Shown here: positions 50,576 through 60,187 of the stretch, one piece after another
Layout: every line of letters starts with the position of its first letter
How positions within the stretch are numbered: the stretch's first letter is position 1
From: Haemophilus parahaemolyticus
GTDB taxonomy: Bacteria > Pseudomonadota > Gammaproteobacteria > Enterobacterales > Pasteurellaceae
Length of the DNA: 64,000 bases
Reading direction: 5' to 3'
NCBI RefSeq assembly: GCF_002015035.1
Contig: NZ_MUXY01000001.1
Location: forward strand, 1 to 64,000
Notes under the pieces: model-generated
Database searches by the model: none
Told to the model about the DNA's origin: nothing
What the model saw: the letters and a program-made list of their open reading frames with translations, nothing else
Program-made: the position numbers and the translations under genes

Positions 50576-50775
50576 TTAATTTCTTCGAATTTTCTTCTGC
50601 CAAATCTCCCCTACCCCTTTGCTAAAGAGGAGGAATTCTTTTAGTAGGTATTAGTATTTGGCTCATCAACTTTACCAAAGTAGAACATTAAAATTTAAAA
50701 CACCAGAGATCCAATCCCCTCTTTAACAAAGAGGGGGAAGGGAGATTTGGCAGTCGTTATTTACGAAGAAATTAA
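50576..50775. repeat. MITE-like repeat family A, copy 2 (before dnaE)
   Basis: Best-preserved copy, 200 bp. Perfect ends TTAATTTCTTCG and CGAAGAAATTAA, then inner arms CTGCCAAATCTCCC and GGGAGATTTGGCAG, then CCTCTTTAACAAAGAGG-type palindromes. No ORF, so non-autonomous. Sits between the prfB 3' end and dnaE, i.e. upstream of dnaE. Confidence 0.8.
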
Positions 50776-50793
50776 GTAGTAATTATTATCTGC

Positions 50794-51892
50794 TTACAAC
50801 CCAGCTTTAAGACTAGCTTCAATAAACTTGTCTAAATCACCATCGAGCACAGCTTGAGTATTTCGGTTTTCCACACCAGTACGCAAATCTTTGATACGGC
50901 TATCATCTAACACATAAGAGCGGATCTGGCTACCCCAACCGATATCGGATTTGTTATCTTCCATCGCCTGTTTTTCGGCATTTTTCTTCATCATTTCCAT
51001 CTCAAATAATTTCGCTTTGAGCTGTTTCATTGCCTGATCTTTATTTTGATGTTGTGAGCGACCATTTTGGCACTGCACCACAATTCCCGATGGCATATGA
51101 GTAATTCGTACTGCTGATTCGGTTTTATTTACGTGCTGACCACCCGCTCCCGATGCTCGGTAAACATCAATGCGAAGATCTGCTGGGTTAATTTCAATAT
51201 CAATATCATCATCAATTTCAGGATAAACAAAAGCTGCAGCAAATGAGGTGTGGCGGCGGTTATTTGAGTCAAATGGACTTTTACGCACTAATCGGTGAAT
51301 GCCTGTTTCAGTACGTAGCCAACCGAAAGCATATTCGCCCGAAACACGAATTGTTGCCGATTTTAATCCAGCAACATCACCGTCTGAAACCTCAATCAAC
51401 TCTGCCTTGAATCCTTTGCTTTCTGCCCAGCGTAAATACATACGTAGGAGCATTTCCGTCCAGTCTTGTGCTTCCGTACCACCCGAACCTGCCTGTAAAT
51501 CCACGTAGCAATCAGGCGCATCGTGCTGACCACTAAACATTCGTTGAAACTCTAATTTTGCAAGTTTTGCTTCTAACTCGACCGCTTCTGCTTGTGCTTC
51601 ATTGAAAGTGTCTTCATCTTCTGCTTCAACGGCAAGTTCAATTAAGCCTTCCACATCTTCAATGCCTTGATCGAGTGCTTTAATAGTATTTACCACCATT
51701 TCAAGAGCAGAACGTTCTTTGCCTAAGGCTTGTGCTTTTTCAGGCGTATTCCAGATTTCTGGCTGTTCTAATTCAGCATTCACTTCTTCTAATCGTTCGA
51801 CTTTGGCATCAAAGTCAAAGATACCCCCGAAGCACATTGGTGCGTTCAGCGAGATCAGCAAGTTGGGTACGGATCGGGTTTAATTCAAACAT
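50794..51892 (-). CDS. prfB: peptide chain release factor 2 with programmed +1 frameshift
   Basis: Recognises UAA and UGA stop codons. GGQ motif in [12 protein letters not shown] tripeptide in RKSPFDSN. The first 25 codons start at the ATG 51890-51892 ([10 protein letters not shown]) and reach CTT TGA; the in-frame TGA is at 51815-51817. A Shine-Dalgarno-like GGGGG just upstream plus CTT-TGA-C is the classic RF2 shift site. After the +1 shift the frame continues [13 protein letters not shown] to the stop at 50794. Total 365 residues, as in E. coli. An uninterrupted ORF from 51861 is only the shifted frame. Autoregulated by RF2 level. Confidence 0.95.
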
Positions 51893-51913
51893 TCTTTTTC
51901 CTTTAATCATAGC

Positions 51914-51936
51914 AAAGGGCGTGCTCAGCACGCCCC
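51914..51936 (-). terminator. terminator after pfkA
   Basis: GGGCGTGC and GCACGCCC with a 3-nt loop, read on the minus strand GGGCGTGCTGAGCACGCCC then TTTGCTA. It lies about 34 bp after the pfkA stop and before the prfB start. Confidence 0.75.
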
Positions 51937-51969
51937 TCATACATTTATTTTTTGAATAATAACATCAAA

Positions 51970-52944
51970 TTAGAATAATTTTCTTGATGTTTCAAATAAT
52001 TCTTCTTTAAATGGACGGCGCATATTATTGATGGCATCAATAATATCGTGGTGAACCAATTTTTCGTTTTGGATGCCTACACAGCGACCACCAAAGCCTT
52101 GAAGTAATAACTCTACCGCATAAACGCCCATACGTGAGCCTAAAATACGGTCGAAAGCACAAGGTACACCACCGCGTTGTGTGTGACCTAATACGGTTGC
52201 ACGGGTTTCATGACCAAATTTATCTTCAATTTCACGTGCTAATTGATGTACATCAGTCATTAATTCTGTAATAGCAATAATTGCGTGGCGTTTACCTTTG
52301 CGTAAACCACTTTCAATATTGCGCATAAGGGATTCTTTGTCTAAGCCTTTTTCTGGTACCACGATGTATTCACAACCACCTGCTAATGCGGCACTGATGG
52401 TTAAGTCACCACAGTGACGCCCCATAATTTCAACAATTGAAATACGTTGGTGTGAGCTTGAAGTATCACGTAAGCGGTCGATTGCTTCTAATGCCGTTTC
52501 AAGTGCTGTTTGATAACCAATAGTGTAATCCGTACCTGCTACATCGTTGTCGATTGTACCTGGCAAACCGATGCAGTTAATACCGTGCTCTTCAGTTAAT
52601 AACTTTGCACCCATATAAGAACCGTCACCGCCGATAACTACTAAGCCATCGATCTCATATTTTTTAAGCACTTCAACACATTTTGCACGAACTGCTGGAT
52701 CTTTAAATTCAGGGAAACGTGCAGAACCTAAGAATGTACCACCGCGGTTAATTACGTCTGATACAGAGTGACGCTCTAATTTTATTAATTTATCGTGGTA
52801 TAAACCGTAGTAACCATCACGAACGCCATAGATTTCTAAACCTTCGCTTAATGCTGCACGCACCACACCGCGGATAGCGGCATTCATACCTGGTGCATCG
52901 CCACCGCTTGTTAATACGGCAATACGTTTGATTTCTTTAGCCAT
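51970..52944 (-). CDS. pfkA: ATP-dependent 6-phosphofructokinase
   Basis: Glycolytic enzyme, phosphorylates fructose 6-phosphate. Nucleotide loop [24 protein letters not shown], catalytic GTIDND, and [10 protein letters not shown] and EKFGHETR-type effector segments ([20 protein letters not shown]). 324 residues. Monocistronic with 94 bp to the csdA run upstream. Confidence 0.97.
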   Translation of the reverse strand: MAKEIKRIAVLTSGGDAPGMNAAIRGVVRAALSEGLEIYGVRDGYYGLYHDKLIKLERHSVSDVINRGGTFLGSARFPEFKDPAVRAKCVEVLKKYEIDGLVVIGGDGSYMGAKLLTEEHGINCIGLPGTIDNDVAGTDYTIGYQTALETALEAIDRLRDTSSSHQRISIVEIMGRHCGDLTISAALAGGCEYIVVPEKGLDKESLMRNIESGLRKGKRHAIIAITELMTDVHQLAREIEDKFGHETRATVLGHTQRGGVPCAFDRILGSRMGVYAVELLLQGFGGRCVGIQNEKLVHHDIIDAINNMRRPFKEELFETSRKLF

Positions 52945-53038
52945 TTTGACACCTTATTTAAAAATTAAAAAATTCAATTGAGCGAGAGATTACGCCTTTT
53001 TGCGGGCGAATTCTACCATAAAATCGTTATTTTTTGAT

Positions 53039-54235
53039 CTAATCCAATAAAATTGCTAACGCTTTATCAAGGGCTATGAAAAATTGCTCCACATCCGCAT
53101 CAGTATTGTAATGAGACAGTGAAAGCCGCACCGTTCCCGCTTGATTTAAATAGCGAAGATAAGGCTTCGCACAATGTTCTCCACTACGGATCGCCACTTT
53201 ACTTTCCGTGAAAAAAGCCGATAAATCCGCATGATGTACACCTTCAATCACAAAGCTGATAGTCGGAGAATGTTGACTGCCTAAAATTTGCAAATTTTTA
53301 TAATTTTTTAACCGCTTGCGAGTGCTTTCGGCAAGCTGATAAAGCGACTGATTTAACGCTTCAAAATCCCATTCTTTTAGCCATTGTAACACTTCGCCAA
53401 AACCAATAATGCCAGCAATATTTGGCGTGCCTGCTTCTAAACGATAAGGCAGCTCTGCTAACGTAAGTGCGGTTTCAGTGACATTTTGTAACATCTTCCC
53501 GCCATAAAAGAGCGGTTTTAAGACTTGCAAGCGGTCGAATTTCCCAATCAAAACACCAACGCCATTTGGCCCATACATTTTATGTGCAGAGAAGGCATAG
53601 AAATCCGCTCCGATTTTTTGTACATCCACTTGCTCAGAACAGACTACTTGTGCCATATCCACTACAATTTGAGCAGAAGAATGCTCACGAATAATGGAGA
53701 TAATCTGTTCTGCTGGTTGGCGAACGCCTGTTACATTCGAGACTAAATTAAAGGCAACAATTTTAGTTTTTGCTGATAATGCTTTCGTTAAAGCCTGCTG
53801 ATCGATTTGGTAATCCACATTTAACGGCAATACAATCAATTTTGCCTGTTTACGTTTGGCAAGTTGCTGCCACGGAATAAAATTGGCGTGATGTTCAGCA
53901 ACAGAAATCACAATCTCATCGCCTGCTTGGATTTGATCTTCTAGCCCGTAAGCGACTAAATTCAGGCTGTGAGTTGTGCCACTGGTCCAAATGACCTCTT
54001 CTCGCTTCGCGTTAAAACGTTCAGCGACTAAACTACGAGCTTGTTCATATTGTTGAGTTTGAGACAAATCATATTGGCTACGATGCACCGAGCCAGCTGA
54101 ACTGTAAAAATGCTGCGTTGCATCAATCAACACTTGCGGTTTTAGCGTGGTCGCAGCACTGTCTAAATACGCCCAATCAGGAGATTGGCGGAAAAACGGA
54201 AAATGTTGGCGAAATTTCTGGTTAATTTGGCTCAT
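53039..54235 (-). CDS. csdA: cysteine desulfurase, CsdA/SufS type
   Basis: PLP-dependent enzyme that removes sulfur from cysteine for Fe-S or thio-cofactor use. PLP lysine at about K219 (SAHKMYGPNG) and catalytic cysteine at about C355 in RSGEHCAKP, the class II motif. 398 residues (E. coli CsdA 401). CsdE and suf genes are not adjacent. Last of a tight run with the thermonuclease, argE and two membrane proteins, so likely transcribed with them. Confidence 0.9.
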   Translation of the reverse strand: MSQINQKFRQHFPFFRQSPDWAYLDSAATTLKPQVLIDATQHFYSSAGSVHRSQYDLSQTQQYEQARSLVAERFNAKREEVIWTSGTTHSLNLVAYGLEDQIQAGDEIVISVAEHHANFIPWQQLAKRKQAKLIVLPLNVDYQIDQQALTKALSAKTKIVAFNLVSNVTGVRQPAEQIISIIREHSSAQIVVDMAQVVCSEQVDVQKIGADFYAFSAHKMYGPNGVGVLIGKFDRLQVLKPLFYGGKMLQNVTETALTLAELPYRLEAGTPNIAGIIGFGEVLQWLKEWDFEALNQSLYQLAESTRKRLKNYKNLQILGSQHSPTISFVIEGVHHADLSAFFTESKVAIRSGEHCAKPYLRYLNQAGTVRLSLSHYNTDADVEQFFIALDKALAILLD

Positions 54236-54246
54236 CGGAATTTTCC

Positions 54247-54948
54247 TTATCGATGTTTTCTCATTTTGTTATAGAGGCTATTGCACGGAATATTGTCACT
54301 ATCACCATCCATTCGTTTGGCGTTGCATTGGCGATAATAACGCTCGGCATCGGAGTAATTGGTAAAATCTTTGCAGGTTAATCTTTGAGAACAATCCACT
54401 CCTCCTATCGAGCCAGAGAATTCGGCTGAGCGAATTTGCACCATCCCACCATTATTTGAATGCTGATACCCAATGCCTTTTAATTTACGCCATTCGGTTG
54501 GTTCAACAGGGCGGAGATCGTTCCACAAACCGATTTTTCTACTGCGAGCCTGTTCTTGAGCTTGCTCATAAATTGGCTGTGTTTGGCGATATGCCCACGC
54601 CATTCCTTGCTCAACCAGTTTTAAATTGACGTTTGTGTTATGGTCATAAACCACCGCTAACACTCGCCCATATTTATCATATCCTGTGCTTTGCAACGTC
54701 ACTTGCTTTTTAAACGCTAAGGTAGATAAGGCTTGCTTCGCTTTATTACCAAAGGGTTGAGATGACTCGGGGGCATCGATATAAAGCAATCGTACTTTAA
54801 GTTCTGTGCGATTTTGTAAGCAAGTGAGGGTATCGCCATCGCTGATACCCACAACTTTACAACCAATGGTTCGCTCTGTTTTCGCTATTACAAGCGGTGA
54901 AATTTGCCAGAAAAAGAGCAAAGAAAGTAAAAAGAAGAGTTTTTTCAT
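54247..54948 (-). CDS. secreted thermonuclease with Excalibur domain
   Basis: Staphylococcal-nuclease-like (SNase) domain with a signal peptide of about 22 residues ending LVIA. Ca-binding and catalytic residues match the prototype: GISDGDTL (D37), RLLYIDAPESSQ (R53, D58, E61), R95 in DKYGRV. A C-terminal Excalibur calcium-binding motif DGDSDNIPC follows with cysteines (CSQRLTCKDF, CNAKRM). 233 residues. Export to periplasm or outside is predicted. 3 bp after argE, 11 bp before csdA. Confidence 0.9.
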   Translation of the reverse strand: MKKLFFLLSLLFFWQISPLVIAKTERTIGCKVVGISDGDTLTCLQNRTELKVRLLYIDAPESSQPFGNKAKQALSTLAFKKQVTLQSTGYDKYGRVLAVVYDHNTNVNLKLVEQGMAWAYRQTQPIYEQAQEQARSRKIGLWNDLRPVEPTEWRKLKGIGYQHSNNGGMVQIRSAEFSGSIGGVDCSQRLTCKDFTNYSDAERYYRQCNAKRMDGDSDNIPCNSLYNKMRKHR

Positions 54949-54951
54949 AAT

Positions 54952-56088
54952 TTAAAAACAAAAATGCTGAATTAACTTCGTCAATAGCTCTCTTGTGGGC
55001 TCAATAAACTTCGTTTCTAAAAACTCATCAGGCTGATGAGCTTGTTCAATCGAACCAGGACCAAGCACTAGCGTTGGGCAGAGTTGCTGGATATAAGGTG
55101 CTTCGGTGCAATAGTTCGCCGACTCACATTTTTCGCCCAACAATTTTTCCACCACTTGCACAATTTGAGCAGAATGCTCGCATTCATAGCCTGGGATGCC
55201 ACCGTGCAGCTGGCGAATTTCGATTAAATCGCTATATTTTTCTAGCATCGGGGCGAGATTTTCTAGCATCAAATGATGTAAATCTTCCATCGCTAAACCT
55301 GGGAGCGGGCGCATATCCAATTGCAATTCACAGCAAGCACAAATACGGTTAATTGCATCGCCACCGTGAATGTTACCAAAGTTCATTGTTGGATAAGGCA
55401 CTTTAAAGAAATCGTTGCGGAATTTGGTTTTTAGTTCATTACGCATCGCGATTAAGTGACTTGTGGCTTCGTGCATCAATTCAATTGCATTGATACCACG
55501 TTCTGGATCGCTTGAATGCCCACTTCTGCCCGTGATACGAATTGCTTTGCCCATATGCCCTTTGTGTGCTCGAATTGGCTTAAGTGAAGTTGGCTCGCCA
55601 ATAATGGCACATTCTGGACGAATATGGCTATATTGTGCAAATGTTCTTGCTCCGATCATTGTCGTTTCTTCATCGGCTGTGGCTAAAATTCGGAGCGGTT
55701 TTTTTACTTGACTTAAGTCAAGTTGGCTTACTACATCCACAATGAAAGCAAAAAAGCCTTTCATATCTGCCGTACCTAAGCCGTAAAATTTCCCTTCTTT
55801 TTCAGTAACATTAAATGGATTAAACGTCCATTTTCCCTCATCAAAAGGGACTGTGTCGGTGTGCCCTGCTAGTAATAAGCCGCCTTCGCCTTCACCATAA
55901 GTTGCCAGTAAATTGTATTTATCTCGGCTATTTTCAACCGCTAAAATCTCGGTGTGAAAGCCTAAATCATTGAGCCAGTTTGCCAATAATTCAATCAGCG
56001 GTTTGTTCGACTGATCTTCAAATGCTTCAAGGCTTGAAATAGTCGGGATGGCAATAAGTTGTGAATAGCGATCAATAAATTTCATCAT
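54952..56088 (-). CDS. argE: acetylornithine deacetylase
   Basis: M20 metallopeptidase that makes ornithine for arginine synthesis. Metal ligands H in [11 protein letters not shown] in [10 protein letters not shown] in ATADEETTM, and the E of [34 protein letters not shown] is the dimerisation segment. 378 residues. Two alternative ATGs (56088, 56085). Its start overlaps the 3' end of the membrane-protein gene by 17 bp, so translational coupling is likely. Confidence 0.93.
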   Translation of the reverse strand: MMKFIDRYSQLIAIPTISSLEAFEDQSNKPLIELLANWLNDLGFHTEILAVENSRDKYNLLATYGEGEGGLLLAGHTDTVPFDEGKWTFNPFNVTEKEGKFYGLGTADMKGFFAFIVDVVSQLDLSQVKKPLRILATADEETTMIGARTFAQYSHIRPECAIIGEPTSLKPIRAHKGHMGKAIRITGRSGHSSDPERGINAIELMHEATSHLIAMRNELKTKFRNDFFKVPYPTMNFGNIHGGDAINRICACCELQLDMRPLPGLAMEDLHHLMLENLAPMLEKYSDLIEIRQLHGGIPGYECEHSAQIVQVVEKLLGEKCESANYCTEAPYIQQLCPTLVLGPGSIEQAHQPDEFLETKFIEPTRELLTKLIQHFCF

Positions 56089-56869
56089 CTTCTCCCTCTT
56101 GTTGGCGATAACTTATGATATTTCTTATAACGGCAAAACCCGCAATTATTTCCCAAATCATTATGGTATAAAGGCTGATACGCTCTAATATTGGTGAAAA
56201 TAACGTGGGATAAACCATTGTAATACTTACGCAAATCAACCCAATAAAACCAAGCCAGAGACTTGATTTTTTAAGGCGTGGTGTAAGGGTTTTGTCTAAA
56301 TCTAGCCCTATAAAAAGCAACATTAAATTACCGATAATAATGGTGAGGCTTAAGCCGAAATTTTGCAAATTACCCTCTGAATAGCGACCGCTTGTAATCT
56401 CGGATACTAATGCCGTACCGATAGCAAAAAGCAGTGCGAGCAAAAGCTCAACCAGCCAGAGGCGTTTGTGTGAAATTGGATAAAGGCAAATAAAATAGAA
56501 CGGCACGACGATGTAGCTTTGGTAGCTAAACAATGCTCGCATAATATGCGGTAAGTTGGAAAGCGAGCTTTCTTTACCATCAATCACACTTCCAATCGGA
56601 AAAAAAAGTTCTAATGTTGAATGATGAAAATAAGTGGTGATGGAACGTTCACTAAATAGAATCGCAACGTGTTCACCAAAAAGATAAAATACTCCCGCAT
56701 AAGCCATTAATCCACCGAACATAACGGTTAAAATCATCGCCATTTTCTTAAAGCAAGGATGCATTAAATAGGGATAAACCGCTATCGCAAAAGAGCCACT
56801 TTTAAAGTAGTGGCGAGTATTTTGAGAAATCGAAACCAAGAAATTAAAGATTAGGGTGAGATATTTCAT
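56072..56869 (-). CDS. multi-pass membrane protein, unknown
   Basis: 265 residues from the ATG at 56869 (a longer frame to 56929 overlaps the permease and is less likely). About six to seven hydrophobic segments, e.g. near 45-65, 118-137, 145-166, 180-200, 207-225 and 235-255, with a conserved-looking loop [18 protein letters not shown] around 80-97. I do not recognise a family. It lies 14 bp after the permease gene and overlaps argE, so it belongs to the same transcript; a link to arginine or ornithine handling is a guess. Confidence 0.7.
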   Translation of the reverse strand: MKYLTLIFNFLVSISQNTRHYFKSGSFAIAVYPYLMHPCFKKMAMILTVMFGGLMAYAGVFYLFGEHVAILFSERSITTYFHHSTLELFFPIGSVIDGKESSLSNLPHIMRALFSYQSYIVVPFYFICLYPISHKRLWLVELLLALLFAIGTALVSEITSGRYSEGNLQNFGLSLTIIIGNLMLLFIGLDLDKTLTPRLKKSSLWLGFIGLICVSITMVYPTLFSPILERISLYTIMIWEIIAGFAVIRNIISYRQQEGEDDEIY

Positions 56870-56883
56870 CTTATAAAAGCGTA

Positions 56884-58279
56884 CTACAAAAAGGCATAAA
56901 TAGAGCCAATGGATAAAAGAATGGTACAACCAAGAGCAACCGTTTCATTACGTGAAAAATCAAATTTACCCGTTTTCTGATAACGTGTGTAGAAAAAGAG
57001 AATTGCCCCAGGTGTGTATAAAATCACCGAAAAGAGCAAATACTCCATTCCAGCAGCGTAAACTAACCAGAAACCGTAAAGGGTTGCAATAATTCCTGTT
57101 AGCTTGATATACCAAACAGCCCCAATTTTAAATGCGAGACGAAGTAAATAAGTACCGACTAAAAAATAAGGTACTAGAATCATTGTGGTTGCTAACTGAA
57201 TGAGCACATCATACCCTTTGCTGGTAAAAAAAACGAGCACCAAGATAATTTGAATAACGATGTTAGTAAACCAGAGTGAGCTAATTGGTGTGTCATTTTC
57301 ATTCTTTTTATTCAAAAAACGTGGGAATACTTGTGTTTTAGATGCTTGATACATCACTTCTGCTGAAAACATTGTCCAGCTCATATAAGATGCAAGTACA
57401 GATACAATTAAGCAAAAAGTAATCAAAATTTTACCGCTTGTGCCGATCATATGCTCCATAATGCCCGTCATTGAAGGATTCGGCATAGCAGCAATCACTT
57501 CACGCGGCAAAATACCAAGTGAAAGAGCAGTAATCGCTACATAAAGAATCAGGGCGATTAAAATGCCGAGGATAGTCGCAATACCCACATCGTTTTTCTT
57601 TTTCGCGTGAGCGGAAAGAACCGTTTGCACCTTCCACGCCCACAAAAACCCAAAGGGTAATGAGCATTGTGCTTTTGATTTGATCTAATAGCGGCATTTG
57701 CAAACTTTCGCCGTGGAAATCTTGCATAAATTGAGTTGGAGAGAAAAAGATTATCGCTAATACAATAAAAACAATTAATGGAAGTACTTTAACGATCGTT
57801 GCAATCAAATTCACATAGGCGGCTTCTTTTACGCCCTTTGCGATCAAAATATGGATCAACCACACTACCAAAGAGGCAGATAAAATCGACATCAGCGAAG
57901 TGCCATCTCCAAAGAGAGTAAATTGCTCGCTATCCAAAAAGAGTCCAAAGCCACTAAATGCTACAACAAGATAACTTACGCTGCCAATAGATGTACAGAG
58001 CCAGTAGCCCCATGCTGCAAGTCCGCCGATAAAATCGCCAAAGCCTTCACGGGCATAGGTATAAATACCGCCATCTAAATCAGGACGCAATCGGGAGAGA
58101 AAGAAAAAAGAGAGTCCAAGGAAAAGAATCCCCAAACCTGTGATAGCCCAACCTGTGAGCAAAGCTTCCGCACTTGCAACTGCAGCCATATTTTGTGGTA
58201 GGCTAAAAATACCCGAACCAATCATTGAACTCAGCACTAGTGCAGTAAGTGATACTAACCCGATTTTGCTTTTTGACAT
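56884..58279 (-). pseudogene. APC-family basic amino acid permease (ArcD-like), frameshifted
   Basis: Two overlapping frames together give a ~464-residue arginine/ornithine antiporter-type APC permease: first frame starts MSKSKIGLVSLTALVLSSMIGSGIFSLPQNM (in part) and runs to GVEGA, second resumes TVLSAHAKKKNDVGIATILG and runs to the stop. They join if one A of GCAAAC (plus-strand T-run 57624-57626) is dropped. So a single-base insertion has broken the gene, or it is a sequencing error. Heads the argE operon; downstream genes may still be expressed. Confidence 0.85.
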
Positions 58280-58398
58280 AAAATGCCCTTTTATTTATTT
58301 TGTTAATTATTCAAAAAATTTGCATAATCTATCACAAAAAGAGGAAATCCTCTAATCATAAAAAATGAAATGAATTATCAACGGCTCTTAGATATTTG

Positions 58399-58448
58399 AT
58401 CTGCACCCCAAAAGTTGGACTAAACAATCAACTCACTAAGGTGCAGAT
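58399..58448. repeat. IS terminal hairpin
   Basis: ATCTGCACC (58399-58407) and GGTGCAGAT (58440-58448) form a perfect stem before the transposase start and are followed by TTTTTT. IS150/IS3-group elements often carry such a hairpin at the left end to block read-in transcription. Confidence 0.55.
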
Positions 58449-58453
58449 TTTTT

Positions 58454-59304
58454 ATGAATAAATACAATCAACTTTTCAAACAACAAGTCGTGAATTTCTA
58501 TTTCGAACATCACGAAAACCTTGCTTTCACATTGAAGCATTTCAACTTAGCGGCAAAAAGCGTTAGATGTTGGATTGCACAATACAAATATTCAGGCACT
58601 CATGGATTAGCGGTATTACACCACAAAAGACAAAACCAAGGCTTGCCCCCAAACCTACTCTGTCGCAGACGCAAACGGGCAAGCGGTCAAATTGTCGAAT
58701 ACTTTTACTACATCCTTGCTAATGGCAAAGAAAAATCACTCGGTTCAGATAAATATCACGCCGTCCTTGAAGCCGCCAAGCTCAACATGGCATCCCACCA
58801 AGTTTCTGAAATCGTGCTATTTATTGATGTCGCTAAACGGTATGAATTGGAAGTCGTGCCCACAAAAAGCAAAAGCACACAACTTGCTAATCACACCGCT
58901 ATTAAATGGCTTTGCCGATTTTTCGGTAATCCACCTGTTGCCTTAGAAAAAATCGAGCCAAAACACATCAGTCAGTATCTACAATGGAGAAAAAACAACC
59001 CACCTTCAGCCAACAACGAAGTAGGATTATTGAGCCACATTTGGAACAAAGCCCGTGAATGGGGATATACCAAGTTAACCAGCCCATCACAAGGCGTAAA
59101 AAATATCCAGTTAAATTCAGAGATGTTTACATTGAAGATTACCTACTGGAGAAATTGATAGAGTGTGCTGATGGACAAATGCAAGATATTTTGCAGATTA
59201 TGTACCTCATCGGACAACGTCCTATCGACATCTGCAAAATACACCGTTCCCATATTTATAATGGTGTATTACATATTACCCAGAACTACTACTTAAAAAA
59301 ATAG
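58454..59304 (+). pseudogene. chimeric IS3-type OrfA / tyrosine integrase remnant
   Basis: Residues 1-60 (58454 to about 58630) are the HTH N-terminus of an IS3-family (IS150-like) OrfA: FKQQVVNFYFEHHENLAF, then SVRCWIAQYKYSGTHGL. At about 58630 the frame turns into a lambda-type integrase: arm-binding GLPPNLLCRRRKR and GKEKSLGSDK, then the core-binding domain. A one-base loss in the A-run 59098-59103 shifts into another frame that carries the start of the catalytic domain (MYLIGQRPIDICKIHRSH) and stops at 59304. The catalytic tyrosine, HxxR and lysine are absent, so it is inactive. Confidence 0.75.
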
Positions 59305-59334
59305 AATCATTATGCAACTAAAATCAGAAAAAGT

Positions 59335-59407
59335 GTTCCGAAACTATTTTGTAACTTATTGATTTTTCTACTACAAAAAACGCTAAAATACGCAATAGTT
59401 TCGGAAC
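59335..59407. repeat. 14-bp perfect inverted repeat
   Basis: GTTCCGAAACTATT (59335-59348) and AATAGTTTCGGAAC (59394-59407), 45 bp apart, in the otherwise empty 156-bp spacer after the integrase fragment. May be part of the old element (recombinase site or end). Not followed by a T-tract on the plus strand. Confidence 0.55.
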
Positions 59408-59460
59408 GGAAAACGGCTCTACTCCGTTGGTATTACTAGATCTTTGTTTTTTTTGTCTAA

Positions 59461-60186
59461 TTAAAAATCAGGAAAATTCCAATCAAAGAACTGAAAAAGC
59501 ATTTTCCATTGTTCATCAAGCGGTGCTTTTATGGTAATTTTTTGCGAAGTTTTTGGGTGAATAAAATGCAAAAAATGAGAATGTAACATCAGTCGGTTTA
59601 CGCCAGAATGTTCGCCTAAGGCACGGTTTTGATGCAAATCGCCATATTTAGTATCCCCCATAATCGGGTGAAAAAGATGCTTCAAGTGGCGTCTTAGCTG
59701 ATGTTTTCGCCCTGTTTGCGGGAAAAGTTCGACCAATGAATAACGTGCGGTTTGATGTTTACCCACAGGATATGGCATTTCCACCGTTGCTAAACCTTGA
59801 TAGTCGGTTATCGCTTCTTGTGCTTCCTTTTCTTGAGAAAATTTATCCGCCACTTTATCTAAAATCACTTTGAGCGGATAGTCCACTCTCGCTTGTCCTT
59901 GCAAATAACCTCGAACCACCGCCAAATAACCTTTTTCCATTTGATGATTTTCAAATAATTCACACATTATTTTCGCCATTTCGCTATTCAAGGCAAACAG
60001 CAACACGCCCGAAGTAGGGCGATCTAAACGGTGCAGAGGGAAAACGTGCTGACCAATTTGATCCCGCAAGGTTTGCATCGCAAATACCGTTTCGGCTTTG
60101 TCTAACCAACTTCGATGCACCAACATTCCTGCAGGCTTGTTAATCGCAATTAGCTCCTCATCGCGATATAAAATCTCTAATTCCAT
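59461..60186 (-). CDS. truC: tRNA pseudouridine(65) synthase
   Basis: Modifies U65 in tRNA-Ile1 and tRNA-Asp. RluA-family: NKPAGMLVH (17-25), catalytic aspartate in LHRLDRPTSG (about D55) and QTGRKHQLRRHLKHLFHPIMGDT (in part). 241 residues (E. coli 260). The start is 1 bp after the yqcC stop, the same yqcC-truC pairing as in E. coli, which supports TruC over other RluA paralogs. Confidence 0.92.
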   Translation of the reverse strand: MELEILYRDEELIAINKPAGMLVHRSWLDKAETVFAMQTLRDQIGQHVFPLHRLDRPTSGVLLFALNSEMAKIMCELFENHQMEKGYLAVVRGYLQGQARVDYPLKVILDKVADKFSQEKEAQEAITDYQGLATVEMPYPVGKHQTARYSLVELFPQTGRKHQLRRHLKHLFHPIMGDTKYGDLHQNRALGEHSGVNRLMLHSHFLHFIHPKTSQKITIKAPLDEQWKMLFQFFDWNFPDF

Positions 60187-60187
60187 A

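Larger units (their letters stand above)
58380..59420. mobile_element. decayed mobile-element scar (IS3-family left end plus integrase fragment)
   Basis: A ~1-kb block between the permease gene and truC. Left boundary region shows an IS3-type end, TGCACCCCAAAAGTTGGAC; inside are an IS transposase N-terminus and a tyrosine integrase fragment (separate entries). The 9-mer AACGGCTCT occurs at 58380-58388 and again at 59412-59420, direct repeats enclosing the block. Could be a target duplication or att-core remnant, or chance. The right IS end is missing. Confidence 0.6.

Noticed and set aside
58300..58313. ARG box before the permease
   Set aside because: TTGTTAATTATTCA matches only the right half of the ArgR consensus TGAAT-N4-ATTCA; too weak in AT-rich DNA.
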